NCBI GenBank assembly: GCA_017934425.1
Contig: JAGBJO010000032.1
Location: forward strand, 1 to 49,298
DNA: 49,298 nucleotides
Source of the DNA: Ruminococcus sp.
GTDB taxonomy: Bacteria > Bacillota > Clostridia > Oscillospirales > Ruminococcaceae
Reading direction: 5' to 3'
Below the pieces are notes generated by a model that saw only the letters and a list, made by a program, of their open reading frames with translations, was not told where the DNA came from and did no database searches. Position numbers and translations under genes: made by a program. Below are positions 39,946-46,685 of the stretch, one piece after another. How positions within the stretch are numbered: the first letter of the stretch is position 1; each line of letters opens with the position of its first letter.

Positions 39946-41184
39946 TTACATATTCACAACAGTATTTACCATATTACCGCCGTTCATCTTAGCCATTCTC
40001 ATGGTTGTATCAAGCTTAACGAGCAGTGAGTTTACGTTCAGGCAGTCGCCTGCGAGGTAGTGGTAAACAGCGCCGGAAACGGGAAGCTGAACTGTCAGGT
40101 TGAGTACGTTGTAAGGAGCGCTCATAACGTTCTGGATATCCTGGATATATCTCATAGCCTGGCTCTCAGTAACATCTCTGTTGAATACGAAGCAGAACTC
40201 GTTACCAGTGATGTTGTAGATCTCAGCGATGTCGCTGAATTCTTCCTTGAGCTTCTCAGCGATAGCAGCCAGGAACTCGTCACCGAAGTCATAGCCGTAT
40301 GTATCGTTGATGCTGCGGAAGTTATCAAGGTCAAATACTGCGATATTGAAGCGGTCGCTCTCAAGTCTTTCACTCAGATCGTTATCAAGAGCATAGCGGT
40401 TCTTCATACCAGTAAGGATATTTGTAACAGCCATATCGCTTGCCTTCTGACGAGTATTCTTCAGACGAGCATCGACCTCTGCCAGGTTCTTTTCCTTCTC
40501 CTCGATTTCCTTTCTGGATCTGATAGCGTATCTTGCGATAGCCCAGATAGCGATCTCACCGAGGGTCATAATAACGAACATGATGACTTCAACAGCAACG
40601 AAAACCTTGCTAGCCTGAGACTGCTGTCTCTGAGCATCGATAGAAGTGATATTGATAGTAGCAACAACCATTTCAGAAGATGTAACCTGAAGTGGGTAAA
40701 TGTTCTGAGTATACATAGCTCTCAGATTGGAAGCACTTCTCTGGTCCATACGACCCTGACCAGCCTGAAGACCAGCAGCCTGAGCAGCTTTCATCTGGTC
40801 AAGAGCAGTAGAGTAAGCCTGGATCATAGTCTTAGCGTAGTTGTAACGCTTCTGAGCCTGTTCAGGAAGCTCACCGATAGCCTCGAACTGACCCATAGCA
40901 GCGAACATATTACCCATGTGTATGCCGATATCCTGACCTGTAGCGCTGTTATCACCTACGTTACCCATAATACGGAGGATATCCTCGTTTACAGCGGAAA
41001 GCTCACCGGATACACGGTTAAGGCTGTTCATGGTACGTGAAGTTTTCATGTTTACACCCATGATGGTGTTATACATATATCCTACCTGGATCATATTGAT
41101 AATAGTAACGAACGCAAGGAGGATGCCAGCCAGTACATAAGGTGTAGCATGGCGTGAATTGCTTTTATCTTTATTCTTAGCCAT
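39946..41184 (-). CDS. Membrane GGDEF-domain protein with degenerate signature
   Basis: 412 residues. Membrane spans at about 15-37 (YVLAGILLAFVTIINMIQVGYMY) and 193-216 (FVAVEVIMFVIMTLGEIAIWAIARY) bracket a helical extracytoplasmic sensor of four-helix-bundle type (MNSLNRVSGELSAVNEDILRIM...). A cytoplasmic coiled coil (EIEEKEKNLAEVDARL) leads to a GGDEF domain (about 250-410: TNILTGMKNRYALDNDL, FDLDNFRSINDTYGYDFGDEFL). The metal-binding Asp of FDLDNF is kept, but the active loop reads TGNEF instead of GG[DE]EF, so diguanylate cyclase activity is doubtful. It may act as a GTP- or c-di-GMP-binding effector. It follows the binding-protein gene by 14 bases with GGAGG, suggesting that the sugar-binding protein docks to its sensor domain. 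Confidence 0.82.
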   Translation of the reverse strand: MAKNKDKSNSRHATPYVLAGILLAFVTIINMIQVGYMYNTIMGVNMKTSRTMNSLNRVSGELSAVNEDILRIMGNVGDNSATGQDIGIHMGNMFAAMGQFEAIGELPEQAQKRYNYAKTMIQAYSTALDQMKAAQAAGLQAGQGRMDQRSASNLRAMYTQNIYPLQVTSSEMVVATINITSIDAQRQQSQASKVFVAVEVIMFVIMTLGEIAIWAIARYAIRSRKEIEEKEKNLAEVDARLKNTRQKASDMAVTNILTGMKNRYALDNDLSERLESDRFNIAVFDLDNFRSINDTYGYDFGDEFLAAIAEKLKEEFSDIAEIYNITGNEFCFVFNRDVTESQAMRYIQDIQNVMSAPYNVLNLTVQLPVSGAVYHYLAGDCLNVNSLLVKLDTTMRMAKMNGGNMVNTVVNM

Positions 41185-41198
41185 TATATTATACCTCC

Positions 41199-42344
41199 TT
41201 AAGCGATCTTATCGGGATTGAGCATCAGCTGAATGATATCGTCATTCAGATTGTCTGCATCCACGAATGTAACACCTGTATCAAGAACAGGAGATACAGA
41301 TGTACCAGCGATAAGTGATCTTGCGTTAGTAACGCTGAGGTAGCCCATGTTGTAAGGGTTCTGGATAACAATACCCTTGAGTACACCCTGACGGATGTAG
41401 TTCAGCTCGTCCTCGGAGGAGTTGAAGCCGATAGCGAATACCTTGTCTGTCTGCTCCATTTCCTTGATAGCGTCGCAGATACCAAGAGTTGTATTTGTGT
41501 TTGTACCATAGAGTACCTTGATCTCAGGGTTAGCCTTCATAAGCTTCATAGCTTCTTCCTTAGCAGTATCACGTCCGCTGCATCTTTCGCCCTCGATGAT
41601 ATAGCTTCCTATCATCTCAGCTGTTTCGGAAGCATCTCTTGAAGTGGTATTACCGATATCCTCAGCGTAAGTGCTCTTATAATCTTCAATTGCGTAGCTT
41701 ATCTCTGTGCCGAAAGATTCCTTGAAAGCAGTGATACGCTCATTAGCAGTCTCAGCGGTATGACCTATGATACCGATTTTCTGAGTGCCGGCGGTTCTGA
41801 AATCAAATCCTTCTTCACCGTTTTTCTGGAGCAGGATTTCAGCAGCATTTTTACCAGCGATAGTACCGCCATCCTTATCACTTGATCTAACAACAGCGGA
41901 GATGCCATCGAAGTCAGCCTTTGAGTTGATGTTTACCAGAGCGATACCTGCTTCCTGAGCCTCAGCAAAAGCATCGTTAAGTTCTGTAACTCCGTTAGGA
42001 GCAACGATGATAGCATCAGCGCCCCACTCGATAGCTTCCTTGATGTAACCTACTTGGCTTGCGTAGTCGTTATCACCGGAAGCGCATTTGTACATCAATT
42101 CCAGACCAAGCTCATCGCAAGCGTCCTCAGCGCCCTTGTGAACGTCGTCCCAGAATTGAACGGTGTCATTCTTACAGATAACAGCTACCTTAGCACCCAT
42201 GGTATTAGCGGCTGTACCTCCTCTGCCTTCAGGCGGACCGCCCTGTGCATTGCCAGCGCATCCAACACTGCACACCAGCATAGACATGGAAACAGCGCAG
42301 AGTGCGAGCTTCTTTAAAAAGCCCTTTTTTCCCTTTTTGTTCAT
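41199..42344 (-). CDS. Periplasmic-binding-type sugar-binding lipoprotein
   Basis: 381 residues. Lipoprotein signal with Cys in MLVCSVGCAGN, then a Gly-rich linker and an RbsB/LacI-type fold: KVAVICKNDTVQFWDDVHKGAEDACDELG, WGADAIIVAPNGVTELNDAFAEAQEAGIALVNIN, AGKNAAEILL, VLYGTNTNTTLGICDAIKEM, KVFAIGFNSSEDELNYIRQGVLKGIVIQNPYNMGYL. Such proteins bind simple sugars or autoinducer-2-like ligands. No ABC transporter gene is present; the partner is instead a membrane GGDEF protein, pointing to signalling. AAGGAGGTTCAGTTTC precedes the ATG and a structured 210-base leader precedes that. Confidence 0.88.
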   Translation of the reverse strand: MNKKGKKGFLKKLALCAVSMSMLVCSVGCAGNAQGGPPEGRGGTAANTMGAKVAVICKNDTVQFWDDVHKGAEDACDELGLELMYKCASGDNDYASQVGYIKEAIEWGADAIIVAPNGVTELNDAFAEAQEAGIALVNINSKADFDGISAVVRSSDKDGGTIAGKNAAEILLQKNGEEGFDFRTAGTQKIGIIGHTAETANERITAFKESFGTEISYAIEDYKSTYAEDIGNTTSRDASETAEMIGSYIIEGERCSGRDTAKEEAMKLMKANPEIKVLYGTNTNTTLGICDAIKEMEQTDKVFAIGFNSSEDELNYIRQGVLKGIVIQNPYNMGYLSVTNARSLIAGTSVSPVLDTGVTFVDADNLNDDIIQLMLNPDKIA

Positions 42345-42556
42345 GAAACTGAACCTCCTTTAAAATTTATACCTGTCGGTATACATGGGCATAACCGCTG
42401 CATCTGTATCTTGCGGACAGCCCAGTCTGCGGCTCATACAGGCAAAGCACATCTGACCGAAAACCCCGAACAGTCAGGAAAGCAATACCGGCATACAGGC
42501 GCGCAGAAATGTCATCTCAGCCGTGTGCCGCAGCTGCATAATGACATTTTTATACA
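42345..42556 (-). promoter_or_regulatory. Structured 5' leader RNA of the binding protein-GGDEF operon
   Basis: About 210 bases between a predicted transcription start and the ATG. On the minus strand: ATGACATTT-type stem (42541-42549 with 42507-42515) enclosing CAGC/GCTG; CTGACTG/CGGTCAG (42471-42477 with 42453-42459); CTGTAT/ATACAG (42436-42441 with 42404-42409) enclosing CAG/CTG; and TATACC-GACA-GGTATA (42368-42383) just before the ribosome binding site. No riboswitch class is recognised and there is no ORF of note. The rest of this 365-base gap holds only the promoter and AT-rich sequence. Confidence 0.55.
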
Positions 42557-42562
42557 ATTATT

Positions 42563-42591
42563 ATTTTACCACAAAAAAATGAAAATTACAA
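42563..42591 (-). promoter_or_regulatory. Promoter of the binding protein-GGDEF operon
   Basis: Minus strand: TTGTAA (42586-42591), 17 bases, TAAAAT (42563-42568). Confidence 0.65.
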
Positions 42592-42709
42592 TAAAAATAG
42601 ATGAACAAATAATTTAAAATTTGATGATGAATTTTTTTGATTTATATGCAATCTCAATAATTTTTTTACATTCTGCAATATTATGCGGAACTTTAACAGC
42701 CTGTACAGG

Positions 42710-43246
42710 CTATTTTTCGTAGGTATCTATGATTTTCTGTGCAGCCTCACGGCGGGTCTGACGATTGTTCATAGCCTGTTTTTCGATATAGCGGTGAGCC
42801 TGGGGCTCGGTGAATTTAAGGTACTTCATCAGCACAGATTTAGCACGGTTGATAAGGCGTATCTCATCTGTCCTGGAGAGGAGGGAGCTGTCCTCATGGG
42901 TGAGGGAACTTCCTTCCTCGGCGGCGAGGGATACTGCCTCGCTGAGAAGTCTGATATCCACAGGTTTCTGCACCATAATTACGTCTGCCGGGGCTTGTGT
43001 TCCGGCGGGGGCAAGAAGTATCACAGCAGCTTCCTCGGCGGCAGTTTCCGCAAGGTCGATACCGAATTCGTCCGGAAGGGGGGAGTTGATAATTACAAGT
43101 TCCGGAGGACTTTCGCTCTTGATGAGCCGTCTTGCCTGGCTTGCACTGCCGATGACAGTAACTCTGGTAAATCCCAGACTATGCAGCACACTTTCAGCGC
43201 TTGCTGCGGTCTCTCCGGGGGAGGAAACGATCATAGCACGGTTCAC
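42710..43246 (-). CDS. ANTAR-domain antiterminator with degenerate receiver
   Basis: 178 residues from GTG 43246, with GGGGGG 7 bases upstream; it begins 12 bases after the GS-like stop. Residues about 1-110 have the receiver fold, but the acidic pair is absent (MNRAMIVSSPG) and the phosphoacceptor position reads Asn (ELVIINSPLPDEFG, where DLVLLDxxLP is usual); the conserved Lys is kept (MVQKPVD). Residues about 122-178 are an ANTAR RNA-binding domain (DEIRLINRAKSVLMKYLKFTEPQAHRYIEKQAMNNRQTRREAAQKII). ANTAR proteins bind dual-hexaloop RNA hairpins to block terminators; a glutamine synthetase-ANTAR (GlnR) pair is known in clostridia. Control by protein contact instead of phosphorylation is inferred. 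Confidence 0.88.
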   Translation of the reverse strand: MNRAMIVSSPGETAASAESVLHSLGFTRVTVIGSASQARRLIKSESPPELVIINSPLPDEFGIDLAETAAEEAAVILLAPAGTQAPADVIMVQKPVDIRLLSEAVSLAAEEGSSLTHEDSSLLSRTDEIRLINRAKSVLMKYLKFTEPQAHRYIEKQAMNNRQTRREAAQKIIDTYEK

Positions 43247-43258
43247 TCATATCCCCCC

Positions 43259-44542
43259 TCAGATAGTGGTGAAGTAGCTTTCGTCCTCGAAAGCAGATTT
43301 ATCGTGGGCGATGGAGTATTCCTGAAGCTGACCATGAAGCTGGCTGAAAATGCGGTTTCTGACCTGTTCAGGGAGAGTGCGCCTTACGAAATCGCTGTTT
43401 TCGGCGGTGGATACGGCGTCGTCAAGTCTGCCGGGCAGGAGCATAGCGTTTTCGGGCATAGCCGCCTTGTCCATAAATGAGCAGTCGCCGGAACGGATAC
43501 CCTCGATGCCGGCAGCAAGGATCAGCTTGAAAGCGATATAGGGGTTGCAAGCTGCATCGGCGGAGCGTATCTCGATCTTAGGAAGCTGTGCAGATGATGC
43601 AGGTATCCTGATAAGCTGACAGCGGTTCTCGAAAGACCAGTTTGCATACTTAGGCGCATAGCCCATACCAAGCCGCTTGTAGGAGTTGGTAGTGGGGTTG
43701 AGGAAAGCGGTGATCTCGCTGATACGGCGCAGTACTCCGGAGATGAAGCACTTTCCCTCAAAGGGCATAGCGTCCTGTGAGCAGCCGAAGATGGATTCGC
43801 CGTTCTTCTTGAGGCTGATGGATATGCTCAGTGCGCTGCCGTGTTCGTTAGGCAGGGGTTTTGGCATAAACGACGCAAACAAGCCATTCTGTGCGGCGAT
43901 CGACTTAACGATAGTTTTGTAGTGTACCATGTTGTCGGCGGCAGTAACAGGTTCATTTTCCCGGAATTCGATCTCGTTCTGTCCGGGACCGTGCTTATGG
44001 CAGGAACTTTTGGGGCTTAGCCCCATTTCCTCCAGGGAAAGGCATATCTCACGGCGGGGGTTTTCGCACTTATCAAGGGGGGCAACGTCAAGGTAGCTGC
44101 CGTGGTCGTGGGGTATTTTGGTCGGCTCGCCTTTTTCGTCCAGTTCAAACAGGTAGAACTCGCACTTCGTACCCATTTCGCAGGAATATCCGTCCAGACG
44201 CAGGTCATTGATAAGGCTGATGAGGTCGCTTCGCATATCGCAGGCGTAGTCGCTGCCATCGGGGTTTTTCAGGCTGCAAAAGAACCTGACAACTCTGCCT
44301 GACTTAGGACGCCAGGGGAGTACAGAGAGGGTAGACATATCCGGCACCAGCAGAAGGTCTGAACAGACCGGGTCGAAGAATGAAGCGTCGAAAGGAATAC
44401 CGCTGGAGAACGCCTTTTCCAGTTCTCCGGGCATTATTGCGACGTTTTTGAGACTTCCTGAAATATCGCAGAAAGTCAGTCTGATGAATTTGACATCGTT
44501 TTCCTCAACGAATCTGAGGACTTCTTTTGGTGAAATGCTCAT
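43259..44542 (-). CDS. Glutamine synthetase-like protein with altered metal site
   Basis: 427 residues from ATG 44542; an open extension to 44623 crosses the promoter and lacks a site. The GS fold is clear: VKFIRLTFCDISGSLKNVAIMP at the N-terminus, GPGQNEIEFR, NPTTNSYKRLGMGYAPKYANWSFENRCQLIRIP and KIEIRSADAACNPYIAFKLILAAG. Several catalytic positions differ from active GS I: GPEPEFFLF reads GTKCEFYLF (n2 ligand Glu to Lys), HHEVAPGQHEI reads CHKHGPGQNEI (Glu to Lys), GSGMHVHQSL reads GSALSISISL (both His lost), and FDGSSI reads FDASFF. It may be a regulator or a gamma-glutamyl ligase with another substrate. Co-transcribed with the ANTAR gene. Confidence 0.85.
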   Translation of the reverse strand: MSISPKEVLRFVEENDVKFIRLTFCDISGSLKNVAIMPGELEKAFSSGIPFDASFFDPVCSDLLLVPDMSTLSVLPWRPKSGRVVRFFCSLKNPDGSDYACDMRSDLISLINDLRLDGYSCEMGTKCEFYLFELDEKGEPTKIPHDHGSYLDVAPLDKCENPRREICLSLEEMGLSPKSSCHKHGPGQNEIEFRENEPVTAADNMVHYKTIVKSIAAQNGLFASFMPKPLPNEHGSALSISISLKKNGESIFGCSQDAMPFEGKCFISGVLRRISEITAFLNPTTNSYKRLGMGYAPKYANWSFENRCQLIRIPASSAQLPKIEIRSADAACNPYIAFKLILAAGIEGIRSGDCSFMDKAAMPENAMLLPGRLDDAVSTAENSDFVRRTLPEQVRNRIFSQLHGQLQEYSIAHDKSAFEDESYFTTI

Positions 44543-44594
44543 AAATACGCCTGCTTCCATAAAAAATAACAACGAACAGAATACTGCCTGAATT

Positions 44595-44623
44595 ATTTTA
44601 CCACACCCGGCATCAGAAGTCAA
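44595..44623 (-). promoter_or_regulatory. Promoter of the GS-like/ANTAR operon
   Basis: Minus strand: TTGACT (44618-44623), 17 bases, TAAAAT (44595-44600). The -35 lies inside the 3' end of the transglutaminase gene, the -10 just after its stop. The start codon at 44542 is about 45 bases beyond the transcription start. Confidence 0.8.
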
Positions 44624-45716
44624 GATTTATCGTAAACATAAGATCGTCGGTGTAGTAAGAAATGTTTGATATATCAGCGCCGTCCACTTTGAACACCTTT
44701 CCTTCACCAAGGAAATCCATAACTGCTTCGTTGTAGGCATCGAAGTTTGAGAACATCATGGAGCAGCAGTGTTTATCGGCGTTTGCGGCAACGAGAGCTG
44801 AAACGGTGTCAAGGTCATAGGTGTCGAAGAATGCGTCGTTCTGGACATAGAAATTCAGATCCATACTCTCGCATACAGGGGCGAAATTCTGGGTAGGATC
44901 CAGCTTTCTTGTACGGAGCATACGGGTATCGTCGAACAGGAAGTAGGTATGCTTTTCAACATCGTCCTTGCTGTTGATATCGTCCCAGGTAGCGTCGAGC
45001 CAGTAGTACTCACCGTCGAGCTTTACGTAGTTCCAGGCGTGAGAGCCATGTTCAACGATACCGGAGCAGATGCCGGATTCGATACCCATTCTGCGCATGA
45101 GGTATGTAAAGGCTTCGGCATAGCCCTGGCAGACAGCCTCGCCGTTTACAAGGCAGCCGTAGGCGGTGTGCCATAACTGGCGTGAATCAGCGTCAACACC
45201 GTCGTAGTAGTAATTGGTGTTGTCAACGATATAGTCATGGACGAAAAGCGCCTTATCGTAGTCGGAGCTATCCTCAGGTATCTGGGCGAGTATCTCGTCA
45301 GCGGCATCTTCCAGTTCGCTGTGCATACTGATTATGGAATCCTCGGTACAGCCGTCGATGAGTTCAAATTCAAGGGTGGTAGCATTAGTACCGGTCTTGA
45401 AGTAATAGCCGTCCAGCCAGAATATATCCGGATGCTCGTTGTGAAGCTGCTTGACACCGATGCGGACGTATTTTTTCTCCACACGTCTTGTAATAACAGG
45501 GCGTATCGAAAATTCCTGAACCTGCTGAACGAATTCCTCATACCAGTCGAAGTTTTCGCCGTCGTTGAATTCGTTGGTGATAGTTACCGGAGTGTAGGAC
45601 TCCTCATAGACCGGCGGTGTAACGTCGATCTTGGTTGATATAGCGTCTGATGCAGAGCAGGCAGTAAGCGCAAGGGCGGCTGCCGCAGAAGTGAGTGCGG
45701 ATAATATTTTTTTCAT
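44613..45716 (-). CDS. Transglutaminase-like lipoprotein
   Basis: 367 residues. Signal peptide with lipobox ALALTAC (Cys at residue 20). A transglutaminase-like core is seen at about 150-265 with the full triad: Cys in NGEAVCQGYAEAFTYLM, His in GSHAWNYVKL and Asp in YYWLDATWDD. The preceding helical region (SDYDKALFVHDYIVDNTNYYY) is typical of bacterial transglutaminase-like cysteine proteases. The protein is probably anchored outside the membrane and acts on proteins or peptidoglycan-linked peptides. The C-terminal about 90 residues are an extra domain. Own promoter at 45750-45778. Confidence 0.9.
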   Translation of the reverse strand: MKKILSALTSAAAALALTACSASDAISTKIDVTPPVYEESYTPVTITNEFNDGENFDWYEEFVQQVQEFSIRPVITRRVEKKYVRIGVKQLHNEHPDIFWLDGYYFKTGTNATTLEFELIDGCTEDSIISMHSELEDAADEILAQIPEDSSDYDKALFVHDYIVDNTNYYYDGVDADSRQLWHTAYGCLVNGEAVCQGYAEAFTYLMRRMGIESGICSGIVEHGSHAWNYVKLDGEYYWLDATWDDINSKDDVEKHTYFLFDDTRMLRTRKLDPTQNFAPVCESMDLNFYVQNDAFFDTYDLDTVSALVAANADKHCCSMMFSNFDAYNEAVMDFLGEGKVFKVDGADISNISYYTDDLMFTINLDF

Positions 45717-45749
45717 GGTAAAATCCCCCGATTTTTAAAGATAATATTA

Positions 45750-45778
45750 ATTATATCATAAACCGTTCAAAAAATCAA
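45750..45778 (-). promoter_or_regulatory. Promoter of the transglutaminase-like gene
   Basis: Minus strand: TTGATT (45773-45778), 17 bases, TATAAT (45750-45755). Confidence 0.75.
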
Positions 45779-45798
45779 CCGAAACAAAAGCTTTTATT

Positions 45799-45935
45799 TA
45801 ATGCGTAATTCGTAATGCGTAATTCGTAATGAATGTGTTCGCTTCGCTCACGGATTTTAAATAATTATCCATTTAAATACATCGCCGTAAGGCGATACCT
45901 TAATTACGCATTACGCATTACGAATTACGCATTAT
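45799..45935. repeat. Dispersed repeat family C with terminal inverted repeats
   Basis: A 137-base element flanked by AATGCGTAATTCGTAATGCG-type sequence on the left (45799-45830) and its complement on the right (45902-45935). The core carries GTTCGCTTCGCTCACGG and the hairpin CATCGCCGTAAGGCGATAC. No ORF. A partial copy lies at 19311-19358. With the feo promoter this accounts for the 430-base gap before feoA. Confidence 0.85.
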
Positions 45936-46047
45936 AAAAAGTTTTCCGTGTCCACTCCATTTAGTCACCAAATTCAACAGAAATTTACTTGTATCCACCT
46001 ATGGTCACACGTTTTTGCACAAAGTTTTTGTTTTTGCTTGCTAACTC

Positions 46048-46076
46048 TTGACTTTGCAGATTTGTTCGTGTATAAT
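46048..46076 (+). promoter_or_regulatory. Promoter of the feo operon
   Basis: TTGACT (46048-46053), 17 bases, TATAAT (46071-46076). Confidence 0.88.
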
Positions 46077-46083
46077 ATATATC

Positions 46084-46109
46084 GGTTAGAAAGCGCTAAC
46101 CCTGTTAGC
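46084..46109 (+). promoter_or_regulatory. DtxR/IdeR-like operator at the feo transcription start
   Basis: GGTTAG (46084-46089), GCTAACC (46095-46101) and GTTAGC (46104-46109) form two overlapping inverted repeats directly after the -10. DtxR-family iron regulators bind TTAGGTTAG-S-CTAACCTAA, so half-sites agree while spacing differs. Iron-dependent repression of feo is the obvious role; the regulator gene is not in the window. Confidence 0.6.
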
Positions 46110-46147
46110 ACTTGTTTACATTTATGTTATGTCGATAGGAGGCTTTT

Positions 46148-46360
46148 ATGATGCCATTATCTTTCGCAAATATCGGAGAAGAACTGACTATCACAAGAAT
46201 AGGCGGTACACCTGAGGTAAAGAAACACCTGGAAAACCTGGGCTTCGTTGCCGGCGGTAAGGTAAAGATAGTCAACACCGTTGACGGTAACCTTATCGTC
46301 AATGTAAAAGAGGCAAGAGTCGCTATCAGCCGTGAAATGGCTCAGAAAATCATGGTTTAA
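46148..46360 (+). CDS. feoA: FeoA domain protein, first copy
   Basis: 70 residues; the start is ATGATG with AGGAGG just upstream, so the second ATG (46151) is equally possible. SH3-like FeoA fold: LSFANIGEELTITRIGGTPEVKKHLENLGFVAGGKVKIVN, then GNLIVNVKEARVAISREMAQKIMV. FeoA is a small cytoplasmic partner of FeoB that is needed for ferrous iron uptake. First of two feoA genes, 12 bases before the second. Confidence 0.93.
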   Translation: MMPLSFANIGEELTITRIGGTPEVKKHLENLGFVAGGKVKIVNTVDGNLIVNVKEARVAISREMAQKIMV

Positions 46361-46372
46361 GGAGGAGTAGGA

Positions 46373-46591
46373 ATGAATCTGAAGGAAACTAAGATCGGCA
46401 GCACTGTCACAGTAGTCAAGCTTACCGGCGAGGGCGCTGTTAAACGCCGTATCATGGATATGGGTATTACAAAAGGCGTGCAGGTAACTGTCAGAAAAGT
46501 TGCACCTCTCGGCGACCCTATCGAGGTCACTGTAAGAGGATACGAGTTGTCTATCCGTAAGGCAGACGCTGAAATGATCGAAGTTAAATAA
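46373..46591 (+). CDS. feoA: FeoA domain protein, second copy
   Basis: 72 residues: MNLKETKIGSTVTVVKLTGEGAVKRRIMDMGITKGVQVTVRKVAPLGDPIEVTVRGYELSIRKADAEMIEV carries the canonical FeoA pattern G-E-G-x-x-[KR]-R-R-[IL]-x-[DE]-[ML]-G-[IL]...APLGDP..[IV].[VL][RK]G..L.[IL]R..[DE]. It is closer to the family consensus than the first copy (which lacks the APLGDP loop). Tandem feoA genes ahead of feoB are common in Clostridia. AAGGAGGAGTAGGA precedes the ATG. A hairpin with a short T-run separates it from feoB. Confidence 0.95.
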   Translation: MNLKETKIGSTVTVVKLTGEGAVKRRIMDMGITKGVQVTVRKVAPLGDPIEVTVRGYELSIRKADAEMIEVK

Positions 46592-46601
46592 CTGATGAAA
46601 T

Positions 46602-46623
46602 GCAGGCTTCCATGCCTGCTTTT
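46602..46623 (+). terminator. Weak terminator/attenuator between feoA and feoB
   Basis: GCAGGC (46602-46607) pairs with GCCTGC (46614-46619) and is followed by TTTT. A short stem, probably partial, lowering feoB relative to feoA. Confidence 0.55.
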
Positions 46624-46685
46624 GAACGCATTTTAAGTTAGGCACAGAAAACATTCGGCTTATATCAGAAAGTGAGGAAATTCAG

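Noticed and set aside
40060..41040. 326-codon plus-strand open frame
   Set aside because: Antisense to the GGDEF protein gene, low-complexity Ser/Leu-rich translation.
42421..42500. c-di-GMP-I-like motifs on the plus strand (CAGGCAAAGC, CCGAAA, ACCGG)
   Set aside because: They lie on the strand opposite to both flanking genes and in spacing that does not form the riboswitch junction.
42683..43480. 265-codon plus-strand open frame
   Set aside because: It is antisense to the ANTAR and GS-like genes, whose products match known families; it has no ribosome binding site.
44542..44623. N-terminal extension of the GS-like protein to 44623
   Set aside because: The promoter TTGACT-N17-TAAAAT lies within this stretch, so it is not transcribed as part of the gene.
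45799..45935. CRISPR-like short direct repeats
   Set aside because: The GCGTAATTC units are contiguous without spacers and form inverted arms, so this is an inverted-repeat element.
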